Origin: Nonomuraea aurantiaca
GTDB lineage: Bacteria; Actinomycetota; Actinomycetes; Streptosporangiales; Streptosporangiaceae
Direction: 5' to 3'
Length of the DNA: 64,000 nt
Assembly: GCF_020215705.1 (NCBI RefSeq)
Contig: NZ_JAIWNB010000006.1
Span: forward strand, 248,001 to 312,000
A program made the position numbers and the translations under genes. Below are positions 1-9,397 of the stretch, in pieces (the stretch's first letter is position 1; each line of letters begins with the position of its first letter). The notes beneath the pieces are model-generated. The model saw nothing but the letters and a program-made list of their open reading frames with translations, ran no database searches and was not told where the DNA came from.

Positions 1-1113
1 GCTCGACAGCGCGTAGGTGCCGAGCATGATGCGCCGCTTGACCTCGGGGCCGAACCCGGCGGCCCTGGTCAGCGCCATGACCTCCTCGGCGCTGCGGGTG
101 CCGTCGTCGCCGACGCGCAGGCCGTAGCGCATGGCGTCGAAGCGCGCCAGGTTGGAGGAGCACTCCGACGGCGCGATCAGGTAGTAGGCGGGCAGCGCGG
201 TCGAGAACGACGGGCAGGAGACCTCGACGACCTTGGCGCCGAGCGATTCGAGCAGCTCGACGGCCTCGTGGAAGCGGGCCAGCACGCCGGGCTGGTAGCC
301 GTCGCCGCCGAACTCCTTGACCACGCCGATGCGCATGCCGGAGATGTCGGCCTGCCGGGCGGCCTCGACCACGGACGGCACGGGCGCGTCGATCGAGGTG
401 GAGTCCATCGGGTCGTGCCCGGAGAACGCCTCGTGCAGCAGCGCCGCGTCGAGCACGTTGCGGGCGAACGGGCCCGGCGTGTCGAGCGAGCTGGCGAACG
501 CGATCAGGCCGTAACGCGACGAACCGCCGTAAGTGGGCTTCATGCCCACGATGCCGGTCACGGACGCGGGCTGCCGGATCGAGCCGCCGGTGTCGGTGCC
601 GGTGGACAGCGGCGCCTCGTACGCGGCGACGGCGGCGCTGGAACCACCGGACGACCCACCGGGGATCCTGGACAGGTCCCACGGGTTACGGGTCGGGCCG
701 TAGGCGGAGTTCTCCGTGGAGGAGCCCATGGCGAACTCGTCGAGGTTCGTCTTGCCGAGGATGACCAGTCCGGCCGCGCGCAGGCGGCTCGTGACGGTCG
801 CGTCGTACGGCGGGCGCCAGCCTTCGAGGATCTTGGACGCGGCCGTCGTCGGCATGTCGGCGGTGGCGAAGATGTCCTTGTGCGCGATCGGCACCCCGGC
901 CAGCGGGCCGAGCCGCTCACCGGCGCCCAGCCGGGCATCGACGGCCCTGGCCTGCTCGACGGTGGTCTCGCGATCGACGTGCAGGAACGCGTTGATCTTG
1001 GGCTCGACCTCGGCCATGCGGTCGAGATGCGCCTCGGCCACCTCGACGGCCGTGACCTCGCCACCGGCGATCAGCGCGCCGAGCTCGGCGGCGGTCTTGT
1101 GGATCAGGCTCAT
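1..1113 (-). CDS. gatA: Glutamyl-tRNA(Gln) amidotransferase subunit A, 3' end cut by window edge
   Basis: Amidase subunit of the GatCAB complex, which converts Glu-tRNA(Gln) or Asp-tRNA(Asn) to the amide form in the cytoplasm. 371 codons are visible; the C-terminus lies outside the window. The amidase-signature triad is present: Lys79 (in GVPIAHKD), Ser154 (in IPGGSSGGSS) and Ser178 (in STGTDTGGS), the same numbering as well-studied GatA proteins. The ATG overlaps the gatC stop (ATGA), which implies translational coupling. gatB would be expected further left. Confidence 0.97.
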   Translation of the reverse strand, partial: MSLIHKTAAELGALIAGGEVTAVEVAEAHLDRMAEVEPKINAFLHVDRETTVEQARAVDARLGAGERLGPLAGVPIAHKDIFATADMPTTAASKILEGWRPPYDATVTSRLRAAGLVILGKTNLDEFAMGSSTENSAYGPTRNPWDLSRIPGGSSGGSSAAVAAYEAPLSTGTDTGGSIRQPASVTGIVGMKPTYGGSSRYGLIAFASSLDTPGPFARNVLDAALLHEAFSGHDPMDSTSIDAPVPSVVEAARQADISGMRIGVVKEFGGDGYQPGVLARFHEAVELLESLGAKVVEVSCPSFSTALPAYYLIAPSECSSNLARFDAMRYGLRVGDDGTRSAEEVMALTRAAGFGPEVKRRIMLGTYALSS

Positions 1114-1409
1114 GCCTCCTCCCCAAGGATGCGCGGCACCCGGAAGCGGTCGTCCTCGACGGCCGGCGCGCCGGACAGCGCTTGCTCGGGCGTCAGGGAC
1201 TGTCGCACCTCGTCGGCGCGGAAGACATTGGTCAGCGGAAGCGCGTGCGACGAAGGCGGAACGTCCTCGGCGGCGACCTCTGCCACCTTCGCGACCGACT
1301 CGATGATGGCATCGAGCTGCGTGGCGTAGTGGTCGAGTTCGTCGTCGGTGAGGGCCAGCCTGGACAACCGGGCCAGGTGTGCGACCTCGTCGCGGGTTAT
1401 GGCGGACAT
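1110..1409 (-). CDS. gatC: Glutamyl-tRNA(Gln) amidotransferase subunit C
   Basis: Small subunit (99 aa) of GatCAB, which wraps around and stabilises GatA. The N-terminus MSAITRDEVAHLARLSRLAL and the DVPPSSHALPLTNVFRADEV stretch are typical of GatC, and the length is normal. It is the first gene of the gatC-gatA unit and shares 4 bp with gatA. No clear Shine-Dalgarno lies before the ATG, so the message may start at or near the start codon. Confidence 0.96.
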   Translation of the reverse strand: MSAITRDEVAHLARLSRLALTDDELDHYATQLDAIIESVAKVAEVAAEDVPPSSHALPLTNVFRADEVRQSLTPEQALSGAPAVEDDRFRVPRILGEEA

Positions 1410-1582
1410 GAGTCGTGTAACCCGTTTCGTGGATGGAGTTGGGACACTGTCATCCTAGGGGCCTTGACGGAGCGGGACAGAACCATTAACCCGCGCCACA
1501 GGGGTTCCACGCTCGCGGGGGCCGCGGCGCCGCGTACCTGGTCATTCAGCCGGCCCGGTGTACGTCCTCGGGAAGCGCCGGG

Positions 1583-3655
1583 TCACGCGGTCTGGGTGAC
1601 CTCGGAGCGGTAGCCGTACTCGATCTCCGGCTGGGTCTCGATGTGTTCGCGCAGCCAGACCGTGGCCTCGGCGGGCGGCATGGGCTTCTGGAACAGCCAG
1701 CCCTGACCCATCTCGCAGCCCATCTCGGTGAGCCGGATGGCCACGTCGTCGGATTCGACGCCCTCGGCGACCGAGCTCAGGCCGAGCGAGCGGACCAGGT
1801 CGACGATGGAGCGCACGATCCGGTAGTCGTCGTCGGACTCGGCGATGCGCCGGACGAACGAGGCGTCGATCTTGACCTCCGACACCGCCAGCCGCTGCAG
1901 CCTGATCAGTGAGGAGTAGCCGGTGCCGAAGTCGTCCAGGGACAGCGGCACGCCGAGCACGGCCAGCGCCTTGATCGTCTCGTGCGTGTAGGCCTGGTCG
2001 CCCATCAGGATGCGCTCGGTGACCTCCAGCTGGATCGCCGACGGCGGCAGCCGGAGCTTGGCCAGCCCCGCCTCCAGCTGCTCGGGCAGGGCCGAGTCGA
2101 GCAGGTCGCGGGCGGAGATGTTGACCGAGACCTGCACCCGCAGGCCGCTGTGCCACCAGCGGGCGGCCTGCTCCAGTGCCGCATCGATGACGTATTCGGT
2201 GAGCTGGCGCATGAGGTAGGACTGCTCGGCCAGCGGGATGAACTCCGACGGCGGGATCTGGCCGTGCACCTGGTGATGCCAGCGCAGCAGGGCCTCCATG
2301 CCGTGTACGGCGCCGGTGGCCATGCCGACCTTGGGCTGGTAGTGCAGCCTGAGCTCGCGGTTGTCCACGGCCCGCCGCAGGTCGCCGAGGAGGTTGAGCC
2401 GTTCGGGCGAGTTGCGGTCCTTGTCCGGCTGGTAGAGCTCCACGCCGGTGCGCCCCTCCTTGGCGAGGTACATGGCCACGTCGGCGCGCTGGAGCAGCAG
2501 CTCGAAGTCGGGGGCGTGGTCGGGGTAGAGCGCGATGCCGACCGAGCCGTCCAGGTCGAACGACATGCCCTCCAGCCGCACCGGTTCGGTGAGCGCCGCG
2601 CGCAGCCGGGCGGCCACCTCGCGGGCCGCGTGGGCGTCCCTGATCGAGGGCAGCAGTACGGCGAACTCGTCACCGCCCAGCCGGGCCACGACGTCGCCGG
2701 GGCGTACGGAATGGGTGAGCCGGTGGGCGACCATCTGCAGCAGCCGGTCACCGACCGGGTGGCCCATCGTGTCGTTGACCTCCTTGAACCGGTCGAGGTC
2801 GAGCAGGAACAGGCCGACCCGCTCGTCCTGGCGGGCCTCGGCGAGCGCCTCCTCGGTGCTCACGATCAGCATCTTGCGGTTGGGCAGGCCGGTCAGCTCG
2901 TCGTGCATGGCCTGGTGGTCGCGGCGCATCGACAGGGTGGCGGTGAAGTAGACCGCCGCCAGGGGCGCCACGAACAGCGGCACAAGGGTGGGTGAATGGG
3001 TCATCACGACGACGACCAGGGGCGCCAGCCCGAGCAGCGCGGCGTAGACGAGGCTCTGCGGACCGAGGCTGGCCTTCAGCACGCGGGTGATCGACCGGCG
3101 CTCGTGCAGCGCCACCGCGCCGCTCACCAGGGCGGCCCTGACGGCGAAGTAGGCGATGCCGGCCAGCGAGATCGCCAGCAGGTCGGCGCCCGTGGGCACC
3201 CACGGCGCGGCCGGGCTCGGCACGATCCCGAACAGGCCGAGCACCACGGCGGCGGCGGTCAGCGCGAGCGTCGACTGGGCGATGTTGAACATCACCCGAT
3301 GCCACGCCTTGCGGGTGACGACGCCGTTCATCACCACGGCCACCGCCTGCATCAGCACCGCCACGGGCAGGCCGAAGTGCAGGAGCACGGCGAAGGTGAA
3401 CATGGTGGAGGGGTACGTGCCGCCGACGGCGGTCGCCGATGACACCATGACGGGCCTGAGCTCGCCCAGCACCGCGAGCGCGGTCAGCACCCAGAACAAG
3501 GGCGTACGGGCGAGCTCCGCCAGGCCGGCCGGGTCGAGTCTGAGCATGGCCACGGCCAGGGCGGTGGAGCCGATCACGGTGATGCCGGCGAGGAACGCCC
3601 ACAGAGGCGTCCCGGCGCGTGGCCCCGTGTCGCGGGTGTCGGTTGGGTCAGCCAT
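1583..3655 (-). CDS. Membrane-bound GGDEF-EAL cyclic-di-GMP signalling protein
   Basis: 690-residue membrane protein. The N-terminal ~240 residues hold several hydrophobic segments (a MASE-like sensor). A GGDEF domain follows (LTGLPNR near 255, GGDEF at 327-331, with an RxxD inhibitory site five residues before it), then an EAL domain (EALLRW from 454, EVTE, DDFGTGYSS, KID, AEGVE). Both domains keep their key residues, so diguanylate cyclase and phosphodiesterase activity are both possible. Start uncertain: the frame stays open to a GTG at 3739 and another ATG lies at 3673; ATG 3655 is chosen because MADPTD begins a normal cytoplasmic N-tail. The gene sits alone between gatC and ligA. Confidence 0.92.
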   Translation of the reverse strand: MADPTDTRDTGPRAGTPLWAFLAGITVIGSTALAVAMLRLDPAGLAELARTPLFWVLTALAVLGELRPVMVSSATAVGGTYPSTMFTFAVLLHFGLPVAVLMQAVAVVMNGVVTRKAWHRVMFNIAQSTLALTAAAVVLGLFGIVPSPAAPWVPTGADLLAISLAGIAYFAVRAALVSGAVALHERRSITRVLKASLGPQSLVYAALLGLAPLVVVVMTHSPTLVPLFVAPLAAVYFTATLSMRRDHQAMHDELTGLPNRKMLIVSTEEALAEARQDERVGLFLLDLDRFKEVNDTMGHPVGDRLLQMVAHRLTHSVRPGDVVARLGGDEFAVLLPSIRDAHAAREVAARLRAALTEPVRLEGMSFDLDGSVGIALYPDHAPDFELLLQRADVAMYLAKEGRTGVELYQPDKDRNSPERLNLLGDLRRAVDNRELRLHYQPKVGMATGAVHGMEALLRWHHQVHGQIPPSEFIPLAEQSYLMRQLTEYVIDAALEQAARWWHSGLRVQVSVNISARDLLDSALPEQLEAGLAKLRLPPSAIQLEVTERILMGDQAYTHETIKALAVLGVPLSLDDFGTGYSSLIRLQRLAVSEVKIDASFVRRIAESDDDYRIVRSIVDLVRSLGLSSVAEGVESDDVAIRLTEMGCEMGQGWLFQKPMPPAEATVWLREHIETQPEIEYGYRSEVTQTA

Positions 3656-3800
3656 CAGTAACAGAACCCCCATTAGGTCACTATGGGAGGGTACGACCTT
3701 CACCCCACTTCGCGAAACCAACCGCGTACGTTCCGTCACTTATCCTTCGGACATATACCCCGAAATCACTCTTAGTATACTCGCTATCAACAGCGCGTAT

Positions 3801-3846
3801 ATAACCTATGGCTGGGAAGTGACAGCCCCTACGGCTGGGGAGTGAC
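3801..3846 (-). repeat. 23-bp tandem duplication covering the ligA stop codon
   Basis: Two adjacent 23-bp units, 3824-3846 (coding end of ligA) and 3801-3823, differ at about five positions. On the ligA strand each begins GTCACT and contains AGCC(G/A)TAGG, so the ligA stop TAG is duplicated 23 bp downstream. Similar stop-carrying repeats occur at 19575, 31369 and 50274. Confidence 0.75.
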
Positions 3847-6012
3847 GGCCACCCGCGCAGCCGCCTCCGGCCCGTCGGCGAGGAGCACCCCGAAGCCCTC
3901 ACCGTCGAGGATCGGCACGCCCAGGCTGACCGCCTTGTCGTACTTGGACCCGGCATTGTCGCCCGCCACCAGGAACGAGGTCTTCTTCGACACCGAGCTC
4001 GCGACCTTGCCGCCCCGATCGCTGAGCGCCTCGGCGGCGGAGTCACGGGTGAAGCCCGGCAGCGTGCCGGTCACCACGAAGGTCAGGCCCTCGAGCGTCT
4101 GCGGCCCCTTCTCGGGAGCGGGCTCGTCCTCCATGCGGACGCCCGCGGCCCGCCAGCGGGTGATGATCTCGCGATGCCAGTCGACCTCGAACCAGGCGCG
4201 GATCGTGGCGGCCACCCGCGGCCCGATGCCCTTGATGGCCGCCAGCTCCTCCTCCGAGGCCGCCATGACGGCGTCGATCGAGCGCAGGGCGACAGCCAGG
4301 TCGCGGGCCGTGGGCGGCCCGACATGGCGGATGGAGAGCGCCACCAGGACATTGGCCAGCGGCGCCTGCTTCGCCCGGGCCAGCTCCTCGATGAGCTTGT
4401 GGGCGTTCTGGCTCGCCTCGCCGTTGATGTTGGAGAAGAACGAGACGACCTTCTGCTCGCCCGTCTTCGGATCGATCTTGGGCAGGCCGCTGTCCTTGTC
4501 GCGGACCACGGACCTGATCGGGATCAGCCGCTCCAGCGTCAGGTCGAACAGGTCGGCCTCCGTACGCACGACCGGCTCCTGCGGCGGCAGCGGCTGCGTG
4601 AGCGCGGTCGCCGCCACGTAGCCGAGCCCGTCGATGTCGAACGCGCTGCGCCGGGCCGCGAAGAACAACCGCTCGCGGATCTGCGCGGGGCAACCGCGGG
4701 CGTTGGGGCAGCGCAGGTCGGCGTCGCCCTCCTGCTCGTAGGCCAGCTCCGTGCCGCACTCGGGGCAGTGGGTCGGCATGACGAACGGCCGCTCGGACCC
4801 GTCACGCAGGTCGGTGACCGGGCTGAGGATCTCGGGGATGACGTCGCCCGCCTTGCGCAGCACGACGGTGTCGCCGATGAGCACGCCCTTGGCGGCCACC
4901 ACCGCGGCGTTGTGCAGGGTGGCGCGCTCGACCGTGGAACCGGCGACGCTGATCGGCTCCATCACCCCGAACGGCGTGACACGGCCGGTGCGGCCGACGC
5001 CCACCTGGATGTCGAGCAGCTTGGTGTTGACCTCTTCGGGCGGGTATTTGAAGGCGATCGCCCAGCGCGGCGCCCGCGAGGTGGAGCCGAGCTCGCGCTG
5101 GGTGCGGAAGTCGTCGACCTTGACCACCACGCCGTCGATCTCGTAGGGCGGGTCGTGTCGGTGCACGCGGTAGTGCTCGATGAAGGCGTCGACCTCGGCG
5201 GGGCCGCCGACCACCCGGTAGAGGTCGCTGACCGGCAGGCCGAACTCGCGCAGCCGCTCGTAGACCTCGGACTGCGCCTTGGGTTCGGCCGCGCCCTCCC
5301 AGACGCCGACACCGTGCACGATCATGCGCAGCGGGCGCTGGGCGGTGATCCGCGGGTCCTTCTGGCGCAGCGAGCCTGCCGACGCGTTGCGCGGGTTGGC
5401 GAAGGGGGCGACCCCCTGCGCGACCAGCTGCTCGTTGAGCCGCCCGAACTCCGCGACCGGCATGTAGACCTCGCCCCGGACCTCGATCAGGCTCGGGACG
5501 TCGGCTCCCTTGAGCCGGTGGGGCACGCCCTCGATGGTGCGGACGTTGGGCGTCACGTCGTCGCCCGTCCTGCCGTCGCCCCTGGTGGCGCCGCGCTCCA
5601 GCCGGCCGTCGCGGTAGACCAGCGCGATGGCCAGCCCGTCGATCTTGAGCTCGCAGAGGTACGGTCCTGGCTCGCCCTCGGCCAGCCGCTCGGCCCGCGC
5701 CTGCCACGCGGCCATCCCGGCCGGGTCGAAGGCGTTGTCGAGGCTCTCCATCGGCGCCAGGTGGTCGACCTTGGCGAAGTCGCCGGCCACGGGCGCGCCG
5801 ACCTTCTGGGTCGGCGAGTCGGGCGTCTGAAGACCCGGATGCGCCGCCTCCAGGGCGAGCAGTTCGTTGAACCACTCGTCGAACTGAGCGTCGCTGACCG
5901 TGGGCCGGTCGAGCACGTAATAGCGATAGCGGGCTTCCTCCACCAGCTCGCTCACCTCGGCGTGCCGCTCACGCGCGGCCACGGGCACGCCATCGACGCT
6001 TGGCTCGCTCAC
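3829..6012 (-). CDS. ligA: NAD-dependent DNA ligase LigA
   Basis: Seals nicks in replication and repair using NAD+. The 727 residues carry the full domain order: N-terminal Ia domain, adenylation domain with the nucleophilic lysine in ELKIDGLA (KxDG), OB fold, four-cysteine zinc finger (CPECG...C...C), helix-hairpin-helix repeats (IKGIGPRVA) and a C-terminal BRCT domain (LEGLTFVVTGTLPGFTRDSA). Length is slightly above the E. coli enzyme and normal for actinobacteria. The gene is followed, at its 3' end, by a duplicated stop region. Confidence 0.97.
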   Translation of the reverse strand: MSEPSVDGVPVAARERHAEVSELVEEARYRYYVLDRPTVSDAQFDEWFNELLALEAAHPGLQTPDSPTQKVGAPVAGDFAKVDHLAPMESLDNAFDPAGMAAWQARAERLAEGEPGPYLCELKIDGLAIALVYRDGRLERGATRGDGRTGDDVTPNVRTIEGVPHRLKGADVPSLIEVRGEVYMPVAEFGRLNEQLVAQGVAPFANPRNASAGSLRQKDPRITAQRPLRMIVHGVGVWEGAAEPKAQSEVYERLREFGLPVSDLYRVVGGPAEVDAFIEHYRVHRHDPPYEIDGVVVKVDDFRTQRELGSTSRAPRWAIAFKYPPEEVNTKLLDIQVGVGRTGRVTPFGVMEPISVAGSTVERATLHNAAVVAAKGVLIGDTVVLRKAGDVIPEILSPVTDLRDGSERPFVMPTHCPECGTELAYEQEGDADLRCPNARGCPAQIRERLFFAARRSAFDIDGLGYVAATALTQPLPPQEPVVRTEADLFDLTLERLIPIRSVVRDKDSGLPKIDPKTGEQKVVSFFSNINGEASQNAHKLIEELARAKQAPLANVLVALSIRHVGPPTARDLAVALRSIDAVMAASEEELAAIKGIGPRVAATIRAWFEVDWHREIITRWRAAGVRMEDEPAPEKGPQTLEGLTFVVTGTLPGFTRDSAAEALSDRGGKVASSVSKKTSFLVAGDNAGSKYDKAVSLGVPILDGEGFGVLLADGPEAAARVAVTPQP

Positions 6013-6120
6013 CAGGGTCTCCTTCCGTCCAACACCCTAGGCAAACGCTATCGCCGAGCACCGACAACGGGCACCTCCCACGACACCCGGACGGGCGGGT
6101 CGCGGTGGGATCAGCGGCGT

Positions 6121-6154
6121 GGACGGCCGACCGCCCCTTACGGATCGGCCGTCC
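6121..6154 (-). terminator. Hairpin terminator after the small secreted protein gene
   Basis: Perfect 10-bp stem GGACGGCCGA / TCGGCCGTCC (6121-6130 with 6145-6154) and a 14-nt loop, 18 bp past the stop codon of the gene ending at 6172. There is no clear T-tract, as is common in high-GC genomes. Confidence 0.6.
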
Positions 6155-6171
6155 TGGAGCCAGTGAAGGGG

Positions 6172-6591
6172 TCAGCCGCCCTGGGACCAGACGCCGTCCC
6201 ACCCCGAGCACTTGCCGGTGACCTTCACGGCCGTGCCGCGGCAGACCCGGCCCTCGATCGAGAGCATGTAGCCGGTGGGGAAGGAGAACTTCAGCGGCTT
6301 GGTCCCCGAGCAGTTGTGGAACGTCTTGGCGCCCCTGCCGCCGTCATCCTTGACCCACCGGAACTTCAGCCACGAGCACCCGCTTCGCCCGGGGAAGTCG
6401 TAGAGCTTACCGCTCACCACGAACCCCGGCCGGTCCAGGACGACCTTGCCCTTGGCCTTGCCCGCCTTGTCGGCGGAGTAGATGGAGCCCCAGTTCCAGA
6501 TCTCCGGGTTGGCGGCGGCCGCGGCCGGTGCGGCGATCGACGCAGACGCGATCAGGAGCGTGACGCCGACCGCCACAGTGCGAAAAATCAT
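6172..6591 (-). CDS. Small secreted four-cysteine protein of unknown function
   Basis: 139 residues beginning MIFRTVAVGVTLLIASASIA, a clear Sec signal peptide with an alanine-rich cleavage zone near residue 27. The mature ~110 residues contain four cysteines (GCSW, HNCSG, RVCRG, GKCSG), likely two disulfides, and several Trp/Gly residues, consistent with a compact extracellular beta fold. I do not recognise the family. It lies between ligA and the MetE-like gene on the same strand and has its own terminator. The long frame continuing upstream to 7275 is the antisense-like shadow of the neighbour; the ATG at 6591 begins the signal peptide. Confidence 0.8.
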   Translation of the reverse strand: MIFRTVAVGVTLLIASASIAAPAAAAANPEIWNWGSIYSADKAGKAKGKVVLDRPGFVVSGKLYDFPGRSGCSWLKFRWVKDDGGRGAKTFHNCSGTKPLKFSFPTGYMLSIEGRVCRGTAVKVTGKCSGWDGVWSQGG

Positions 6592-6605
6592 GGAAGCGAG
6601 GCTAC

Positions 6606-7598
6606 TCAACCGGCTTGCAGCCCGCTTGCCGGATCGTCGCGCAGCACCTGGGCGCCCTTGCGGCAGGCGGCCAGGGCGGCCCGCGCGTAGTGCGGAGAGG
6701 CTCCGGCGAGCCCGCAGGCCGGGGTCAGCACGACCTGCGCGGCCAGCTTGTCGGGCGGGAACCCGAGCCGCCGCCACAGATCCACCGCCGGCCTGGCGAC
6801 GACGCCGGTGTCGGGCAACCGGGTGTCGGTCCCCGGCACCACACCGAGGAACAGCAGCAGCCCCGCCTCCAGCGCCTCCCCCACGGCGTCGTCGTCCCTG
6901 CGGCTGAGCAGGGAGGCGTCCACCGAGACGCCGCGGACACCGGCCGTACGGAGGAGGCGGAGGGGCACCGACGGCGCGCAGCAGTGCACGATCGGGTCGC
7001 CGAACAGGCGCAGCGACTCCGCCACCCGCGAGCCCTCCACGGCGGCCAGCCGCCCGAAGCCCGAGGCGGTCGGCACGGTGCCCATGAGCACGCCGGGCAG
7101 GCCGGGCTCGTCGAGCTGCAGGACGATCTCGGTGACGCCGGGCAGGCGCCGCCGTACCTCCGCGACGTGGTCGGCGACGCCCTGAGCGAGCGAGGCGGTC
7201 AGGTCGCGTACGGCTCCGGCGTCGGAGAGCATCTTGTCGCCGTACTTGAGCTCGATGGTGGCCGCCAGCGTCCACGGCCCGCAGACCTGCAGCTTGAGCG
7301 GCCCCGCGTAGTCGTGCCCGATCTCCTCCAGGCCGTCGAGATCGCGTCTGAGATGGTCGACCGCCCGCTGGTGGTCGCGCCCCGGCCGGTCGGACAGCCG
7401 CCAGCCCGACGGCTGCACCTCCACCGGCAGGTCCACGAGCAGCGCCGCCGTCCGCCCCACCAGGTCGGCGCCCACGCCGCGGCCTGGCAACTCGGGCAGG
7501 TACGGCAGACCGGGCAACTCACCGAACACCACTCGGAGGGCCTCGAAATGATCCTCACCCGGATGCGACCCAACCCCGGTGGCTTCGAACATCGACAT
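6606..7598 (-). CDS. Cobalamin-independent methionine synthase-like (MetE C-terminal fold) protein
   Basis: 330 residues resembling only the C-terminal catalytic half of MetE: start MSMFEATGVGSHPGED, substrate-type motif QVCGPWTLA, QLDEPGLPG, and candidate zinc ligands in PIVHCCAP and LTPACGLAG. It is far shorter than true MetE (about 750 aa) and lacks the N-terminal half, so the methyl donor and acceptor are unknown. Actinobacteria keep such a gene beside ligA (Rv3015c in M. tuberculosis, from memory), which supports a conserved but uncharacterised role. It diverges from the hydrolase at 7622 with only 23 bp between the starts. Confidence 0.85.
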   Translation of the reverse strand: MSMFEATGVGSHPGEDHFEALRVVFGELPGLPYLPELPGRGVGADLVGRTAALLVDLPVEVQPSGWRLSDRPGRDHQRAVDHLRRDLDGLEEIGHDYAGPLKLQVCGPWTLAATIELKYGDKMLSDAGAVRDLTASLAQGVADHVAEVRRRLPGVTEIVLQLDEPGLPGVLMGTVPTASGFGRLAAVEGSRVAESLRLFGDPIVHCCAPSVPLRLLRTAGVRGVSVDASLLSRRDDDAVGEALEAGLLLFLGVVPGTDTRLPDTGVVARPAVDLWRRLGFPPDKLAAQVVLTPACGLAGASPHYARAALAACRKGAQVLRDDPASGLQAG

Positions 7599-7621
7599 GG
7601 GACAAGCGTAGGCTCTGAAAA

Positions 7622-8254
7622 ATGGAGCTGACCAAATACGGCCACGCGTGCGTACGCCTGGAGAAGGACGGCAACGTCCTCGTCATCGACCCCGGCGCCT
7701 TCACCGAGGGGCCCGTCCTCGAGGGTGCCGACGCGGTGCTCATCACCCACGAGCACATGGACCACGTCGACGTCGAGCGGCTCAAGGCCGCCTCATCCGA
7801 CCTGGAGATCTGGACCTGCGAGGCGGTCGCCGCCCAGTTGACGGAGGTACCGGGGAAGGTCCAGGTCGTCCGGCATGGCGATGATTTCACCGCGGCGGGG
7901 TTCGCCGTGAAGGTGTTCGGCGAGTGGCATGCCAAGAACCACCCTGACGTGCCGATTGCGCAGAATGTCGGCTTCATGCTCGACGACGAGGTCTTCTACC
8001 CCGGTGACGCGCTGACGGTGCCGGGCGTGGAGGTGCCCACCCTCCTGGTGCCGACGAACGCCCCTTGGCTGAAGCTCATGGAGATGGTCGACTACCTGCG
8101 GACGATCCGTCCGGCCAGGGCGTTCTCCACGCATGACGGGCTGCTCAACGACATCGGCCTCAGCCTGGTCGACAACTATCTGAAGCTGGAGTCCGACAAG
8201 CAGCACGCCGACATGCGGCGACTCAAGGTCGGCGAGTCGGTCGACCTTCCCTGA
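7622..8254 (+). CDS. UlaG-like metallo-beta-lactamase-fold hydrolase
   Basis: 210-residue MBL-fold protein. The start MELTKYGHACVRLEKDGNVLVIDPG is typical of the UlaG-like branch. Metal-binding motif HEHMDH lies at 43-48, with further histidine/aspartate sites in GEWHAKNH, FYPGDALT and STHDGLLND. The substrate cannot be predicted; relatives act on phosphoesters or lactones. It is divergent from the MetE-like gene and convergent with mnmA, whose stop lies two bases away. Confidence 0.9.
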   Translation: MELTKYGHACVRLEKDGNVLVIDPGAFTEGPVLEGADAVLITHEHMDHVDVERLKAASSDLEIWTCEAVAAQLTEVPGKVQVVRHGDDFTAAGFAVKVFGEWHAKNHPDVPIAQNVGFMLDDEVFYPGDALTVPGVEVPTLLVPTNAPWLKLMEMVDYLRTIRPARAFSTHDGLLNDIGLSLVDNYLKLESDKQHADMRRLKVGESVDLP

Positions 8255-8256
8255 GA

Positions 8257-9318
8257 TCAGCTAGCCGAGGCGATGGTGGCCGAGCCGATCACGGTCTCGC
8301 CCGAATAGAGCACCGCCGCCTGCCCCGCCGCGACCCCCGTGGCGGGGCGGTCGAGCGTGATGCGCAGCCCGTCGCCGACCTCCTCGAAGTGGCACCCGTA
8401 GACCTCGCCGTGGGCCCGCAGCTGCACTCTCAGCTCGCCCGGCGAGGCCGTCGGCCCGTTCCAGACCGGCCGGCCGCAGGTGATCGAGGTGACCTCCAGC
8501 GCCGAGCGCGGCCCCACCGTGACCGTGTTGGACACGGGCTCGATCGACAGCACGTAGCGCGGCCTGCCGTCGGCGGCGGGCCGGTCGATGTGCAGGCCCT
8601 TGCGCTGTCCGATCGTGAAGCCGTGGGCGCCGTGGTGGTTGCCGACGACCTCGCCTTCCTGGTCGACGATCGGGCCTTCGGCCGAGCCGAGCCGCTTGGC
8701 CAGGAAGCCGCGGGTGTCGCCGTCGGCGATGAAGCAGATGTCGTGGCTGTCGGGCTTGTCGGCGACCGTCAGGCCACGCCTGGCGGCCTCCTCGCGTACC
8801 TCGGCCTTGGTCGAGTCGCCCAGCGGGAAGATCGCGTGGCCGAGCTGCTCGCGGGTGAGCACGCCCAGCACGTAGGACTGGTCCTTGCCCTGGTCGGCGC
8901 TCCTCGACAGCACGCCGTCGACCAGCCTGGCGTGGTGGCCGGTGGCGACCGCGTCGAAGCCCAGCGCGAGCGCCCGGTCGAGCACCGCCGAGAACTTGAT
9001 CTTCTCGTTGCAGCGCAGGCACGGGTTGGGCGTGCGGCCCGCCGCGTATTCGGCCACGAAGTCCTCGACCACGTCGCGCTGGAAGCGCTCGGCCATGTCC
9101 CAGATGTAGAACGGGATGCCGATCACGTCGGCCGCGCGCCGCGCGTCGCGGGAGTCCTCGACCGTGCAGCAGCCCCTGGCCCCCGTGCGGTGGGATTGGG
9201 GGTTGGCCGACAAGGCCAGATGCACACCAGTGACGTCGTGACCGGCCTCGGCGATCCGGGCGGCGGCCACGGCGGAGTCAACGCCGCCCGACATGGCGGC
9301 AAGCACACGCAATCCCAT
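8257..9318 (-). CDS. mnmA: tRNA-specific 2-thiouridylase MnmA
   Basis: Makes 2-thiouridine at the wobble position of Lys, Glu and Gln tRNAs in an ATP-dependent reaction. 353 residues with the PP-loop SGGVDS at 10-15, GHHAR, QGKDQSY, and the two catalytic cysteines in TPNPCLRCNEKIKF and SHDICFIADG. Start set at ATG 9318 (MGLRVLAAMSGG), which has GGA six bases upstream; the frame is open to 9345. The cysteine desulfurase at 10652 is a plausible sulfur donor and is next to it in the conserved block, although a plus-strand gene lies between. Confidence 0.95.
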   Translation of the reverse strand: MGLRVLAAMSGGVDSAVAAARIAEAGHDVTGVHLALSANPQSHRTGARGCCTVEDSRDARRAADVIGIPFYIWDMAERFQRDVVEDFVAEYAAGRTPNPCLRCNEKIKFSAVLDRALALGFDAVATGHHARLVDGVLSRSADQGKDQSYVLGVLTREQLGHAIFPLGDSTKAEVREEAARRGLTVADKPDSHDICFIADGDTRGFLAKRLGSAEGPIVDQEGEVVGNHHGAHGFTIGQRKGLHIDRPAADGRPRYVLSIEPVSNTVTVGPRSALEVTSITCGRPVWNGPTASPGELRVQLRAHGEVYGCHFEEVGDGLRITLDRPATGVAAGQAAVLYSGETVIGSATIASAS

Positions 9319-9397
9319 GACCATTCCAGCGTACTGTCCCGCCAAGCGTGCTCGGCCATCTGCACAACCGGGCTCCGCGTCTGGGAGTATTCAGGCC

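Noticed and set aside
4174..6690. Very long open frames antisense to ligA and most other genes
   Set aside because: High GC at the third position opens opposite frames. Their translations are rich in Arg, Gly and Pro with no domain, and they lie over a well-supported gene.
6172..7275. 367-aa fusion upstream of the small secreted protein
   Set aside because: The extra N-terminal part is Arg/Gly-rich shadow of the MetE-like gene; the real signal peptide starts at 6591.
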